Counted from the first letter of the stretch, positions 24,833-32,985 are shown. The stretch: 35,953 nt of DNA from Deltaproteobacteria bacterium (GCA_027317185.1 DAHVFB010000001.1:1-35953); one strand, 5' to 3'. The notes: a model not told the origin generated them from the sequence alone. Numbers and translations: made by a program.

Positions 24833-25648
24833 CTAGCGCGGTGGGCGCAGGCGAACGTGAGTAAGCGCCGGAAGATTGCTGCGCACCGTTGCCAGATAGT
24901 CGAGATCGATGGATGCGAGGATCACGTCTTCATGATCCGACGCGCGCGCGAGCACGCGGCCCCAAGGATCGACGATCATCGAATTGCCGTAATCGGCAAA
25001 GCCGTGAACATTGGGACCGAATTGCGCGGGCGCGATCACGTAGCATTGGTTCTCGATCGCACGCGCCCTGATCAATACCTCCCAATGCGCCTCACCGGTC
25101 GGAAAAGTGAATGCGCTCGGGACCGTTACAATTTTCGCACCGGCCCAGGCCAGCTCGCGATAAAGCTCCGGAAAACGCAGGTCGTAACAGATCGTCATCC
25201 CGATCGGACCCAGCGCGGTCGCGGCGCATACCGTATCGCCGCCCGCTCTCATCGCGGCCGATTCCTTCACCGTCACCCGTCCCGGCAGGTCTACATCGAA
25301 CAGATGTATTTTTCGATAGACCGCCAGCCGTGCGCCGTCAGGTCCGAACAGCACCGAAGTGTTGTGCGATCGCGATTCATCGGGAATGCGCTCGTAGATC
25401 GATCCGGCCAGCAGATGGATCTCCAGTTCGCGCGCCAGCTTCGCCATCAGGGTGAGCGTGGGACCGTCGAGGCTTTCAGCCTGCGCCGGCGCTTCATCGC
25501 GCCTTCCCCGCCAACTGAACACTTCGGGCAAGGCGGCGAAAACCGCGCCCCGCTTCGCCGCTTCGCGCAGCAGGCGTTCGGCGCAATCGAGATTGGCCGC
25601 CTTGTCGCGGCCGGCATTCATCTGAATCGCGGCAGCCAGGAATGCCAC
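24833..25648 (-). CDS. Carbon-nitrogen hydrolase (nitrilase superfamily, Nit/omega-amidase-like)
   Basis: From the GTG at 25648 the protein has 271 residues. AAGGAG eight bases before the GTG supports this over the longer frame to 25708. The catalytic triad is visible as Glu42 (LPEVF), Lys113 (YRKIHLFD) and Cys154 (TICYDLRFPE). The KIHLFDVD and YDLRFPELYR blocks match the Nit1/Nit2 branch (omega-amidase or deaminated glutathione amidase) rather than true nitrilases. It is probably a cytoplasmic amidase acting on small amides. It follows the rhodanese gene by 20 bases on the same strand. Confidence 0.88.
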   Translation of the reverse strand: MAFLAAAIQMNAGRDKAANLDCAERLLREAAKRGAVFAALPEVFSWRGRRDEAPAQAESLDGPTLTLMAKLARELEIHLLAGSIYERIPDESRSHNTSVLFGPDGARLAVYRKIHLFDVDLPGRVTVKESAAMRAGGDTVCAATALGPIGMTICYDLRFPELYRELAWAGAKIVTVPSAFTFPTGEAHWEVLIRARAIENQCYVIAPAQFGPNVHGFADYGNSMIVDPWGRVLARASDHEDVILASIDLDYLATVRSNLPALTHVRLRPPR

Positions 25649-25668
25649 CTTTGAACTCCTTGCGCCGC

Positions 25669-25995
25669 TCAGTAGCGCGGCATCCGCGGATCGACCGCAC
25701 CGGCCCACGCGTCGATTCCACCGCTCAAATTAAGCACGCGGGCGAAACCCGCCTGCGCCAGATACATCGCGACCTGCGCGCTGCGAATCCCATGATGGCA
25801 GACCACCACCGTCTCGGCCGCGGGATTCAATTCCGCCAGGCGGCCCGGAATTTCGCCCATCGGGATATGGACTGCGCCAGGAAAGGCCACGATCTTCAGT
25901 TCGAAATCCTCGCGCACATCGACGATCACCGGGCGCTGCCCGCGATCGATCCGATCCTTGAGTTCGATCGGCTCTATTTCTTCGATTTCCGCCAT
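25669..25995 (-). CDS. Single-domain rhodanese (sulfurtransferase)
   Basis: The 108-residue protein has one rhodanese domain: IVDVREDFELKIVAFPGAVHIPMGEI, read as VDVREDFE and PGAVHIP, the active-site loop VVVCHHGIRSAQVA with the catalytic cysteine, and the C-terminal LSGGIDAW. It is like GlpE and other small cytoplasmic persulfide carriers. The start at 25995 has GGAG five bases upstream; the much longer frame to 26385 is a shadow of tadA. It is the first gene of a leftward pair with the nitrilase-superfamily gene and is divergent from tadA. Confidence 0.9.
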   Translation of the reverse strand: MAEIEEIEPIELKDRIDRGQRPVIVDVREDFELKIVAFPGAVHIPMGEIPGRLAELNPAAETVVVCHHGIRSAQVAMYLAQAGFARVLNLSGGIDAWAGAVDPRMPRY

Positions 25996-26062
25996 TGGTG
26001 CTCCGTTGCTAAAAGCATATCGCATGCGCGCCGCACGCAATACGATTATTTCCGGAACTGGC

Positions 26063-26521
26063 GTGTTGGATTCGAACGACGAAAAATTGATGGCCCTGGC
26101 GATTGAGCAGGCGCGGCTCGCGGCCGCCGACGGCGAGGTGCCGGTTGGCGCGATCGCCGTGATCGATGGAACTGTAATCGCCGTGGCGCATAACCGTCCA
26201 ATCGCGCTCGACGATCCGACCGCGCACGCCGAAATGCTGGCGCTACGCGAGGCCGGGCGCAAGCTGCATCGGTATCGCCTGAGCGGGCTTACGATGTATG
26301 TCACGATCGAACCGTGCGTGATGTGTATCGGCGGGCTGGTCAACGCGCGGGTATCGCGGATCGTGTTCGGGGCGCGCGACGACAAGACCGGCGCCGCGGG
26401 GTCGGTGTACGATATCGGTCGCGACGGACGCCTGAATCATACGATCGAAATTGCCGGCGGGCTGCTGGCGGATGAATGCGCCGCCGTGATGCGCGAATTT
26501 TTTCGCGATCGGCGTAAGTGA
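26063..26521 (+). CDS. tadA: tRNA-specific adenosine(34) deaminase
   Basis: The protein has the zinc deaminase motifs TAHAEMLAL (His and catalytic Glu) and EPCVMCIGG (PCxxC zinc ligands), with EVPVGAIAV at the start of the fold, as in TadA. It converts A34 to inosine in tRNA-Arg(ACG) and is normally essential. I place the start at the GTG (26063), preceded by GGAA, which leaves room for divergent promoters facing the rhodanese gene. An ATG at 26024 in the same frame would add 13 residues. Confidence 0.9.
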   Translation: MLDSNDEKLMALAIEQARLAAADGEVPVGAIAVIDGTVIAVAHNRPIALDDPTAHAEMLALREAGRKLHRYRLSGLTMYVTIEPCVMCIGGLVNARVSRIVFGARDDKTGAAGSVYDIGRDGRLNHTIEIAGGLLADECAAVMREFFRDRRK

Positions 26522-26546
26522 AGATGAGACATTAACGGAGGGGGCG

Positions 26547-26885
26547 ATGGGTAACTTCAGATTTTACCGGCGAATGAAGATCTTTCCGGGGCTGTCGCTG
26601 AATCTGTCGAAATCCGGTCCCAGCGTGACGGTCGGGATGCGCGGCGCGCACATGACTTTCGGCAGAACCGGCATCCGCCGCACGATTGGAGTCCCCGGCA
26701 CCGGCATCTATTACACCTCACATACCGGTTCCCACACCGGCTATCATTCGGCGCACACCGAACAACCGGTTGATGCCGACACTCAGGTGCGCGCCGAACG
26801 AACCGGGTCGATTTTGGTCGGGCTGCTGATACTGGGCCTGGTGCTATTGCTTGGGATGGCGATCGGCGCAGTGCTCGGCCATTAG
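26547..26885 (+). CDS. DUF4236 protein with C-terminal membrane helix
   Basis: The 112-residue protein starts with FRFYRRMKIFPGLSLNLSKSGPSVTVG and IGVPGTGIYYT, the small basic DUF4236 domain found in many bacteria, of unknown function. A His/Thr-rich linker and one C-terminal membrane helix follow (SILVGLLILGLVLLLGMAIG). The ribosome site GGAGGGGG is perfect and well spaced. It is also exactly complementary to the CCCCCUCC loop of the repeat RNA. The gene overlaps the end of the convergent epimerase gene by four bases. Confidence 0.8.
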   Translation: MGNFRFYRRMKIFPGLSLNLSKSGPSVTVGMRGAHMTFGRTGIRRTIGVPGTGIYYTSHTGSHTGYHSAHTEQPVDADTQVRAERTGSILVGLLILGLVLLLGMAIGAVLGH

Positions 26886-27826
26886 TCTGCGGCGGTAAGG
26901 CCCGCTTCGCGAATCACTTCGCGCACGCCCGCCTCGGTATCGGCCTGCGGCGCCCATCCGAGCGAACGCCGCACGGCGCTGAGATCGGCCAGCGTATGAC
27001 GCGCATCGCCAGGACGTAGCGGCAGATAAGTTCGCGATCCGCCGAACAGCGCGGCGATTCGATTGACACTCAAAGCCCGCCCGCTCCCGACGTTCAGGGC
27101 CCGCCCGTCGGCGTCCGCCGTCTGCATCGCGGCGATATTCGCGCGCACCACGTCGCTGACGTGAGTGAAATCGCGCGTCTGCTCGCCGTCACCATGAATC
27201 GGCAGCGGCCGGCCTTCGCGCCGCGCCCGCATGAAGACGCTCATGACGGTGACGTAGGCGCCTTCGACCGCCATCCGCGGGCCATACACGTTAAAATAGC
27301 GCAGCGTAACGGTCTGCAATCCGTATAGGCGATGGAACATGCGGCTGTATTGCTCGCCGGCAAGCTTTTGCAGGGCATACGGATTAAGCGGATTCGGCGT
27401 CATGGTTTCGACCAGCGGCAGCGTCGATTGATCGCCATAGACTGACGACGATCCGGAGTAAACCAAACGGCGGACCCCGGCCTCGCGCGCCGCGATCAGG
27501 ACGTTCAGCGTACCCACGACGTTGGTCAGATGAGTTTCCAGCGGCCGTTCGATAGATAACATCACACGCGGCAACGCGGCTGCGTGAAACACGCAGTCGG
27601 CGCCGGCGAAGGCCGATCGAATCGATTCGAGGTCGCGGATGTCGCCGTGAATGAACTCGGCCGCCGGGTTGAGATTCTCGCGCCGGCCGGCGGTCAGATT
27701 ATCGAGCGCACGCACGCGGTATCCAAGCGCCAGCAGGGCGTCGACCAGATGCGATCCGATGAACCCGGCCGCCCCAGTCACCAGGACCACGGCGCCCCGC
27801 GGCGTGAGCGGTTGATTCGCAGACAT
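26882..27826 (-). CDS. NAD-dependent epimerase/dehydratase (sugar-nucleotide epimerase)
   Basis: The 314-residue protein is an extended short-chain dehydrogenase. It has the NAD-binding TGAAGFIGSHL, HAAALPRV, catalytic Ser-Ser-Ser (SGSSSVYGD) and YALQK (Tyr and Lys). RYFNVYGPRM and DFTHVSDVVRA are typical of UDP-glucose/UDP-GlcNAc 4-epimerases and WbpP-like enzymes. It probably makes nucleotide sugars for cell-surface polysaccharide. It stands alone and not in a polysaccharide cluster, so the exact substrate is unknown. Confidence 0.88.
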   Translation of the reverse strand: MSANQPLTPRGAVVLVTGAAGFIGSHLVDALLALGYRVRALDNLTAGRRENLNPAAEFIHGDIRDLESIRSAFAGADCVFHAAALPRVMLSIERPLETHLTNVVGTLNVLIAAREAGVRRLVYSGSSSVYGDQSTLPLVETMTPNPLNPYALQKLAGEQYSRMFHRLYGLQTVTLRYFNVYGPRMAVEGAYVTVMSVFMRARREGRPLPIHGDGEQTRDFTHVSDVVRANIAAMQTADADGRALNVGSGRALSVNRIAALFGGSRTYLPLRPGDARHTLADLSAVRRSLGWAPQADTEAGVREVIREAGLTAAD

Positions 27827-27898
27827 CGCGGCAGATTTTAGCAGCTAAGCAACCGCCAGCGCGATTGCGATCGGTTGGCGTGACGGGCAGCGCCCGCT

Positions 27899-28210
27899 AT
27901 GCTCGCCCCAATGGTACGAGTGCTGATAGGCGCGGCGATGGTCGCGGTAATCGCCGGTGTGATCGGCTGGCGATGGTCAGTGGTCCGGCAGCGCGAGGCG
28001 CTCCAGCAACAACAGCAGATGGCCGACATGCAGCATCAGATCGATCGCAAACAAGCCGATCTGGATCAGTTAAAGGCGAACCTGGCCAGAGTGCAGGAAG
28101 AGGAGAACCGGCTCGCCGCCGAAAATAACCTGCTGAACGAGGCGATCGCAAAGTCGCGCGTGAGCGGGAAGATTCCCGAAGTTCCGCCGCTGCCCTATCC
28201 GCCCAAATAA
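27899..28210 (+). CDS. Small membrane-anchored coiled-coil protein
   Basis: The 103-residue protein has one N-terminal membrane helix (VLIGAAMVAVIAGVIGW). A long Gln/Lys/Glu-rich coiled coil follows (about 30-85, including REALQQQQQMADMQHQIDRK), then a proline-rich end (EVPPLPYPPK). A second ATG at 27911 is possible. It converges on the peptide deformylase gene, with three bases between the stops. No family is recognised; it may be a structural envelope protein. Confidence 0.65.
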   Translation: MLAPMVRVLIGAAMVAVIAGVIGWRWSVVRQREALQQQQQMADMQHQIDRKQADLDQLKANLARVQEEENRLAAENNLLNEAIAKSRVSGKIPEVPPLPYPPK

Positions 28211-28213
28211 AAC

Positions 28214-28750
28214 TCATCCGCGCGCGCTCAGCACGAAGCGCTGCCATTCCGCCAGATGACTCAACGTGCTCATCCCGTCCATCCGATCGAGGTAGACTTC
28301 GCCTTTGAGATGGTCGGTTTCGTGCTGAATAACGCGGGCATGGAAATCGGTGGCGATGAAGTCCAGCGGCTCGGCCTCGCGTCCCAATCCGGTCACGCGC
28401 ACCTGCTTGTAGCGAGCAACCGCCCCTCGCATATCCGGGATACTGAGGCAGCCTTCCCATTCCGAGATTTTGGAAGCGTCCAGCACCGTCACTATCGGGT
28501 TGATCAGAAATGTCAGCGGCACCGAGGGCGCATCGGGATAGCGCGGATTCTGCTCGACCTCGAGCACCGCGAGCTGAAGCGAAAGATGCACCTGCGGCGC
28601 GGCCAGTCCGACCCCATGATACTCATGCATGGTCTCGACCATATCGTCGAGCAATTTCTGAAAGTCGTGAGTCTTTATCTGGTCTTTATCCACCGGCTTC
28701 GCGGCCGTGCGGACGGCCGGATGACCGAGACGGGCAACCTTCAGAATCAT
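28214..28750 (-). CDS. def: Peptide deformylase
   Basis: From the ATG at 28750 the protein has 178 residues. GAGG is just upstream, and this start is preferred over the frame to 28786. All three deformylase motifs are present: GVGLAAPQ (46-53), EGCLS (99-103, metal ligand Cys101) and QHETDHLKG (His143, Glu144, His147). It removes the N-formyl group from nascent proteins. fmt, its usual neighbour, is not present here. Confidence 0.95.
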   Translation of the reverse strand: MILKVARLGHPAVRTAAKPVDKDQIKTHDFQKLLDDMVETMHEYHGVGLAAPQVHLSLQLAVLEVEQNPRYPDAPSVPLTFLINPIVTVLDASKISEWEGCLSIPDMRGAVARYKQVRVTGLGREAEPLDFIATDFHARVIQHETDHLKGEVYLDRMDGMSTLSHLAEWQRFVLSARG

Positions 28751-28819
28751 AAGCCTCGATTCTAGCGCGCACCCTCGCCCAAACAAGGCGCTTCAATCGC
28801 AGAATTCACGATCATGCTT

Positions 28820-28848
28820 TTGCCAATGCTGCGCGAAGTTTGTAGAGT
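28820..28848 (+). promoter_or_regulatory. Sigma-70-type promoter candidate for the methyltransferase-cyclase pair
   Basis: TTGCCA (five of six), a 17-base spacer and TAGAGT (four of six) lie 39 bases before the ATG of the MetE-like gene, in the divergent gap with peptide deformylase. Confidence 0.4.
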
Positions 28849-28887
28849 TCGGCGCGTAATGCCTCGCAAGCGGAAGGAGCACTCGGC

Positions 28888-30000
28888 ATGACGGTATTTT
28901 ATCGCGCAGAGGTGATCGGGTCCCTGCTGCGTCCCAATTATCTGAAGCAGGCGCGCACGGCCTACGAGGCGGGCGGTATCGACCCCGCCGAGTTCAAACG
29001 GATCGAAGATCGCGCGGTCGATCAGGCGATCGCGATGCAGGAAGGAACCGGGGTCGATGTGATCACCGACGGCGAGATGCGGCGCACGCATTTCATCTCG
29101 CCGCTCAGCGACGTGCTCGAAGGCGTGCAGGTGATTCCCGCCTTCACCCGCACCTGGCGCCGGCGCGACAGCGAAGCCGATCAGGGCAAGAAGATCGAGA
29201 TGCAGGTGCAGCTCGCGGTGGTCGAGAAGATCGCGCGTAAGCGATCGCCGGTGATCGAGGAGTTCGTCTATGCGCGGGCGAAGGCGCGCAAGCCGCTCAA
29301 GATCACCCTGCCCAGCCCGCTCATGATGGCTTTGCGCTACTCGCCGCAGTACTCGAAAAAAGCCTATGCCGATCCATTCGATTTGTTTCGCGACGCGGCC
29401 GAACTGGTGCGGCGCGACGCGGCGGAACTGGCTAAGCTCGGATGCACGTATATCCAGATCGACGCACCGGAACTCGGGATGCTGTGCGATCCGCAGCGGC
29501 GGCGCACCGACTTCGCCGATCAGGGTATCGATCCGGACCGGATGGCGACCGAAGGCATGGAGATCCTCGATTCGGTGGCGGCGGTACCGGGCGTCACCTT
29601 CGGTTTGCATCTGTGCCGCGGCAATAATCAAGGCTACTACGTGGGCGAAGGCGGCTACGAAGCAATTTCGAAAGAGGCCTTCAAACGCGCCAAAAACTTC
29701 AAAATCTTTTTGCTCGAATACGACGACTGGAGGTCGGGCGGCTTCGAGCCATTGCGCGATTTGCCGAAGGACAAAAGCCTGGTGCTGGGAATCATCTCGA
29801 CCAAGCACGAGACCATGGAGGCGGCCGACGGCGTGATCAAGCGGGTCGAAGAAGCGGCGCGCTTTTTTCCGCGCGATCAACTCGCGCTGTCAACTCAATG
29901 CGGCTTCGGCACCGTATGGGAAGGTAATCCAATCAGCGAACAGATGCAGGAAACCAAGCTGAAGATGGTGGCCGAGCTGACGCATTCATTGTGGAAATAG
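28888..30000 (+). CDS. MetE C-terminal-like, cobalamin-independent methionine synthase family protein
   Basis: The 370-residue protein is a single TIM barrel like the catalytic half of MetE (COG0620). Probable zinc ligands are His241 and Cys243 (GLHLCRGN), Glu277 (FLLEYDD) and Cys338 (STQCGFGT). The start IGSLLRP corresponds to the homocysteine-binding loop. The N-terminal half of full MetE is absent, as in archaeal-type core MetE enzymes and several xenobiotic methyltransferases. It may methylate homocysteine from a corrinoid or other donor, or transfer methyl or sulfur groups in a degradative pathway. AAGGAG precedes the ATG. The cyclase-family gene follows by 58 bases. Confidence 0.82.
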   Translation: MTVFYRAEVIGSLLRPNYLKQARTAYEAGGIDPAEFKRIEDRAVDQAIAMQEGTGVDVITDGEMRRTHFISPLSDVLEGVQVIPAFTRTWRRRDSEADQGKKIEMQVQLAVVEKIARKRSPVIEEFVYARAKARKPLKITLPSPLMMALRYSPQYSKKAYADPFDLFRDAAELVRRDAAELAKLGCTYIQIDAPELGMLCDPQRRRTDFADQGIDPDRMATEGMEILDSVAAVPGVTFGLHLCRGNNQGYYVGEGGYEAISKEAFKRAKNFKIFLLEYDDWRSGGFEPLRDLPKDKSLVLGIISTKHETMEAADGVIKRVEEAARFFPRDQLALSTQCGFGTVWEGNPISEQMQETKLKMVAELTHSLWK

Positions 30001-30058
30001 GCGCATGTGAGAGGCTGGCTTCGCGCCCTTTCCCCGCAGGATAGCAAGGAGATTTTTC

Positions 30059-31003
30059 ATGGCGAGAACCGAAGAGATTATTCAGGAGGCGGCGCGCAAG
30101 TATCGTAATTGGGGCAAGTGGGGCGCCAACGATCAGCTCGGCACGCTGAACTATATTACCCCCGCAAAAGTGATCGAGTCAGCTAGGATGGTTCGCCAGG
30201 GGAAGGTGATCGCGCTGGCGCTGCCGTTCGACGAAAAAGGACCGCAGACCGGCGCGTGGGGACGCGTCAACCCGGTTCATACCTTCGTGTTAACCGGGAC
30301 CGATGCGGCGGCCGGTCAGCAGAATATGCCGCATGGAATCGGCGCAGCGGACGATTTCATCTCGATGTTTTTGCAATGTGGCACGCAATGGGACGCGCTG
30401 GCCCATATCTACGACAACGGCAAAATGTGGAACGGTTACGATGCCGGCCTGGTCACCAGCCACGGCGCGCAGCGCAACGGAATCGAGCACATGGCGGACC
30501 AGATCGTCACTCGCGGCGTGTTGCTCGATATCGCACGGTTCAAAGGGGTCGATACGTTGCCATCCGGCTACCCGATAACCGAGCAGGACCTGACCGAGTG
30601 CGCCGCGCGCGAAAAGGTCACCATCGGACGCGGCGACGCAGTGCTGATCAGAACCGGGCAACTCGGCCATGGCAAAAGACATGGCTGGGGCACCTTCGCG
30701 GCCGGCGATGCGCCCGGCCTGTCGTTTTACACCGCCGGCTGGTTGCATCGGACGGAAATCGCGGCGATCGCAAGCGATACCTGGGGATGCGAGGTGCGGC
30801 CCAACGAGCTACCCGATGCATTCCAACCGCTGCACCAAGTGATGATTCCGAACATCGGTTTATTGGTTGGCGAGATTTTCGATCTCGAAGCGTTGAGCGC
30901 GGATTGCGCGAACGATCAGGTGTACGAATTTATGTTGGTGGCCCCGCCGCTACCGATTACCGGCGCGGTCGGCTCGCCGGTGAACCCGCAAGCCATCAAA
31001 TAA
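30059..31003 (+). CDS. Cyclase-family metal hydrolase (kynurenine formamidase/isatin hydrolase superfamily)
   Basis: The 314-residue protein belongs to the long branch of the cyclase family (PF04199): WGANDQLGTLNYITP near 21-35, then the metal-site region. The canonical HxGTHxD is here Q-C-G-T-Q-W-D (106-112), followed by ALAHIYDNGKMWNGY, so two histidines are replaced by glutamine. Other conserved parts, including a TGQLGHG segment and SDTWGCEV, look intact. It may still bind metal through the remaining Asp and His, or act differently from the amidohydrolases. AAGGAG lies eight bases before the ATG. It is probably in one operon with the MetE-like gene. Confidence 0.8.
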   Translation: MARTEEIIQEAARKYRNWGKWGANDQLGTLNYITPAKVIESARMVRQGKVIALALPFDEKGPQTGAWGRVNPVHTFVLTGTDAAAGQQNMPHGIGAADDFISMFLQCGTQWDALAHIYDNGKMWNGYDAGLVTSHGAQRNGIEHMADQIVTRGVLLDIARFKGVDTLPSGYPITEQDLTECAAREKVTIGRGDAVLIRTGQLGHGKRHGWGTFAAGDAPGLSFYTAGWLHRTEIAAIASDTWGCEVRPNELPDAFQPLHQVMIPNIGLLVGEIFDLEALSADCANDQVYEFMLVAPPLPITGAVGSPVNPQAIK

Positions 31004-31038
31004 AAACGTGGGCGGCACGAATCCTCGCGCCGCCCACG
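31000..31038 (-). terminator. Intrinsic terminator for the TadG-like gene
   Basis: CGTGGGCGGC pairs perfectly with GCCGCCCACG (10 bp, 31007-31016 with 31029-31038). On the minus strand it is followed by five T and then ATTT. It lies between the convergent cyclase and TadG-like genes and may also slow rightward transcription. Confidence 0.75.
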
Positions 31039-31059
31039 CAACTTTGAACGAGTCTCCGT

Positions 31060-31998
31060 CTATTGCATCAGCACCACACTGAATGCGCCGTACTGAGGTG
31101 CGCTGGAGCTGGGCGTGTTTTGCGCGGAAACCTGATTGATGAATTCGGCGGTAATATTTCCCGCCCCATTGACACTGCTGATCCAGAGCTCGGCGAATCC
31201 CATCACCGGCACCTGAGAGCTGCCGTTGATATCGCTAAAATTGACCAGGGGTATTTCAATCACGCGGGGATCGTTCAAGGTATGGTTAGAGGCGGTGCCG
31301 CCCGAATCGGTGGTCGATCCCTGGCTCAAGCGATAATTGATACCCTGCTGGGTCGGGCCAACCAAATTGCCAGTCTCGGTGTAAATCTGATCGCCTATAT
31401 TAATCGTGCTATTGTAACCATTCTCAAGATTGGTCTTGTAGTTCGCCCCGCCGGGATCCGAGTTAGGCGTGTAACCCATCGCCAGCGGCTCCCAGTTGCC
31501 GGGTCCCACCGAACCCTGCGCCGGCGCGAGCTTAAGCGTCACAGTCTGGTAAGTGGTAAGCGGGGTGTTGTACTGCAAACCGATCGGCACCAGACCGTTT
31601 GCCGAGTTCGAGGCCTGCAGTCCCGCGGTTGCCTTTACCGCCACCGCACCGGTGCTCAGGCCAAGCACTCGCGCGAAATAATAGGGTACCGTCCGCTTCG
31701 CCTGGATCTGAATCGAGAGGTCATCGGAAGCGACGGTGGTCGCGACGATTTCACTCGAGGCGATCCCGTTCATTTCCGCATACTGATCGGTCGTCTGTTG
31801 GGCCAGACTGGGATTGGACGGCAGGTAATTCGCTCCCGCAATCACGGCAGCATCGGCGGCTTTCTGCAACTGCGTCCAATTGAAATAAAAAATTGATATG
31901 TCGGTGCCCAGCGCAACTGCCCCGAGCAAAACCGGAAGAACCAAAGACACCAGGACCACAATCTGGCCCCGACCAGACCGCGTCGCGATTCGTCGCAT
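31060..31998 (-). CDS. TadE/TadG-like (Flp pilus assembly) secreted protein
   Basis: The 312-residue protein starts with a basic N-terminus and GRGQIVVLVSLVLPVLLG, then VALGTDISIFYFNWTQLQKAADAAVIAGA, read as a hydrophobic helix followed by LQKAADAAVIAGA. This is the signature of the TadG N-terminal domain (PF13400). The rest is a Ser/Thr/Asn/Gly-rich extracytoplasmic region without cysteines. No other tad/cpa genes are near, so it is an orphan. The ATG at 31998 has AGGAGG six bases upstream, better than the GTG at 32004. A sigma-54 promoter candidate lies about 70 bases upstream and a terminator follows. Confidence 0.82.
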   Translation of the reverse strand: MRRIATRSGRGQIVVLVSLVLPVLLGAVALGTDISIFYFNWTQLQKAADAAVIAGANYLPSNPSLAQQTTDQYAEMNGIASSEIVATTVASDDLSIQIQAKRTVPYYFARVLGLSTGAVAVKATAGLQASNSANGLVPIGLQYNTPLTTYQTVTLKLAPAQGSVGPGNWEPLAMGYTPNSDPGGANYKTNLENGYNSTINIGDQIYTETGNLVGPTQQGINYRLSQGSTTDSGGTASNHTLNDPRVIEIPLVNFSDINGSSQVPVMGFAELWISSVNGAGNITAEFINQVSAQNTPSSSAPQYGAFSVVLMQ

Positions 31999-32066
31999 TG
32001 ACACCCTCCTGCCGCGCCGTCGAGCTCGCCAAATTGCCCGGCTCGATCAAGTCAGCGGGAAGGTTG

Positions 32067-32082
32067 TGCATTGCTCATGCCA
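32067..32082 (-). promoter_or_regulatory. Sigma-54 promoter candidate for the TadG-like gene
   Basis: The minus strand reads TGGCATGAGCAATGCA. Against TGGCAYG-N4-TTGCW only one position differs (A for T at position 12), with exact GG-N10-GC spacing. Start is expected near 32056, giving a leader of about 58 bases with a good ribosome site. It overlaps a perfect 8-bp inverted repeat (GCATTGCT...AGCAATGC, 32068-32094). A weak dyad, GTTATTCTTAAC, lies at 32132-32143. Confidence 0.6.
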
Positions 32083-32272
32083 TGCAAGCAATGCCTAACG
32101 CAGCCCCCCTAAGCCAAAGGACGCATACGTAGTTATTCTTAACTTAATCAATCGGACGTTGCATGATATCCACAATGTGCAAATCAGCATCCGTCCACAA
32201 CCATCGCGGTCCAAACCATTTGGTTGAGCGAGAGCAGCGTCGACGGTCGCGGACGCCGCCCTCGCGCCAGGA

Positions 32273-32545
32273 TCAGCGGGTCGCCGAGCTGATGGTCGAT
32301 CGCACCTGCTCGGTGGGCTGGCTGGCGATCTTCCCCAGCATGCTCAGAGCCAGAAAGGTAGGCGGCCACAATCCGACGAAAATGGCCTCCTCGCGCTTGT
32401 TGCCGAGAAACAGCGCGACAGCGGCGATCAGAGATGCACCCGCCAGCACCAAATGCGGTACCACCGAGGGATTAGTGAAGGTGGCTCGCGCCTCATCTAC
32501 CAGCATGTTTCCACTTGCTGCGAGACTTCTTTGACTCAGGGCCAT
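32273..32545 (-). CDS. Small two-helix membrane protein of unknown function
   Basis: The 90-residue protein has two hydrophobic helices: VPHLVLAGASLIAAVALFLG, and GLWPPTFLALSMLG after a short KREEA turn. The N-terminus is polar and helical. AAGGAG lies eight bases before the ATG at 32545. The same frame runs to 32620 but the extension lacks a ribosome site. No family is recognised. It is upstream of the TadG-like gene on the same strand but separated by about 270 bases containing that gene's own promoter. Confidence 0.68.
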   Translation of the reverse strand: MALSQRSLAASGNMLVDEARATFTNPSVVPHLVLAGASLIAAVALFLGNKREEAIFVGLWPPTFLALSMLGKIASQPTEQVRSTISSATR

Positions 32546-32890
32546 TTTTTTAGCTCCTTGAAAGTTTTGAGACTGCCCGATTCGGGGGTCTTTCGGGGTA
32601 TGTTGCGAAGCGCCCCGCATCGTTCAGTACCGTCGCCGCGCCGCACAATTGCTACGCAGCAGATGATTGCAGTCGGATGATCGCGCGCCGGTCAGCGAGG
32701 GAGCGTGAAGAAAATGCACCGTGCATGCTTAATTAGCGCGCGGCATCCGCAATTGTTCCCCACAATTCATGTGGGATTGAAAAATCATCTAGATTATAAA
32801 GGGGATTCGAGCACGCATCGTGCCGCTGCATATCAAAATGACATGCGGGCAGGCGCGGTATGGAAAGGCATGGGACTGAGCGAGCGTACC
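32546..32890. other. Intergenic stretch without a supported gene
   Basis: Short frames here show no family features. It contains a dyad ATGCACCGTGCAT (32714-32726) and a small hairpin, CCCAC-AATTCAT-GTGGG, near 32758-32774. The promoter of the two-helix protein should lie here, but no convincing match was found. Confidence 0.3.
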
Positions 32891-32965
32891 TGGTGATCCC
32901 AGCGGGATTCGAACCCGCGTTCCCGACGTGAGAGGCCGGTGTCCTAACCCCTAGACGATGGGACC
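32891..32965 (-). tRNA. tRNA-Glu (anticodon CTC)
   Basis: A 75-nt cloverleaf with encoded CCA can be drawn. The acceptor is GGTCCCA/TGGGATC (one G-U), the anticodon arm CCGGC-CTCTCAC-GTCGG, and the T arm GCGGG-TTCGAAT-CCCGC. It lies 20 bases downstream of tRNA-Gln(CTG) and is probably in the same precursor. Confidence 0.95.
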
Positions 32966-32985
32966 ACGCTTGCAGGGTGTAAAAT

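Noticed and set aside
25996-26385. Long N-terminal extension of the rhodanese frame
   Set aside because: It is antisense to tadA and the rhodanese has a good ribosome site at 25995.
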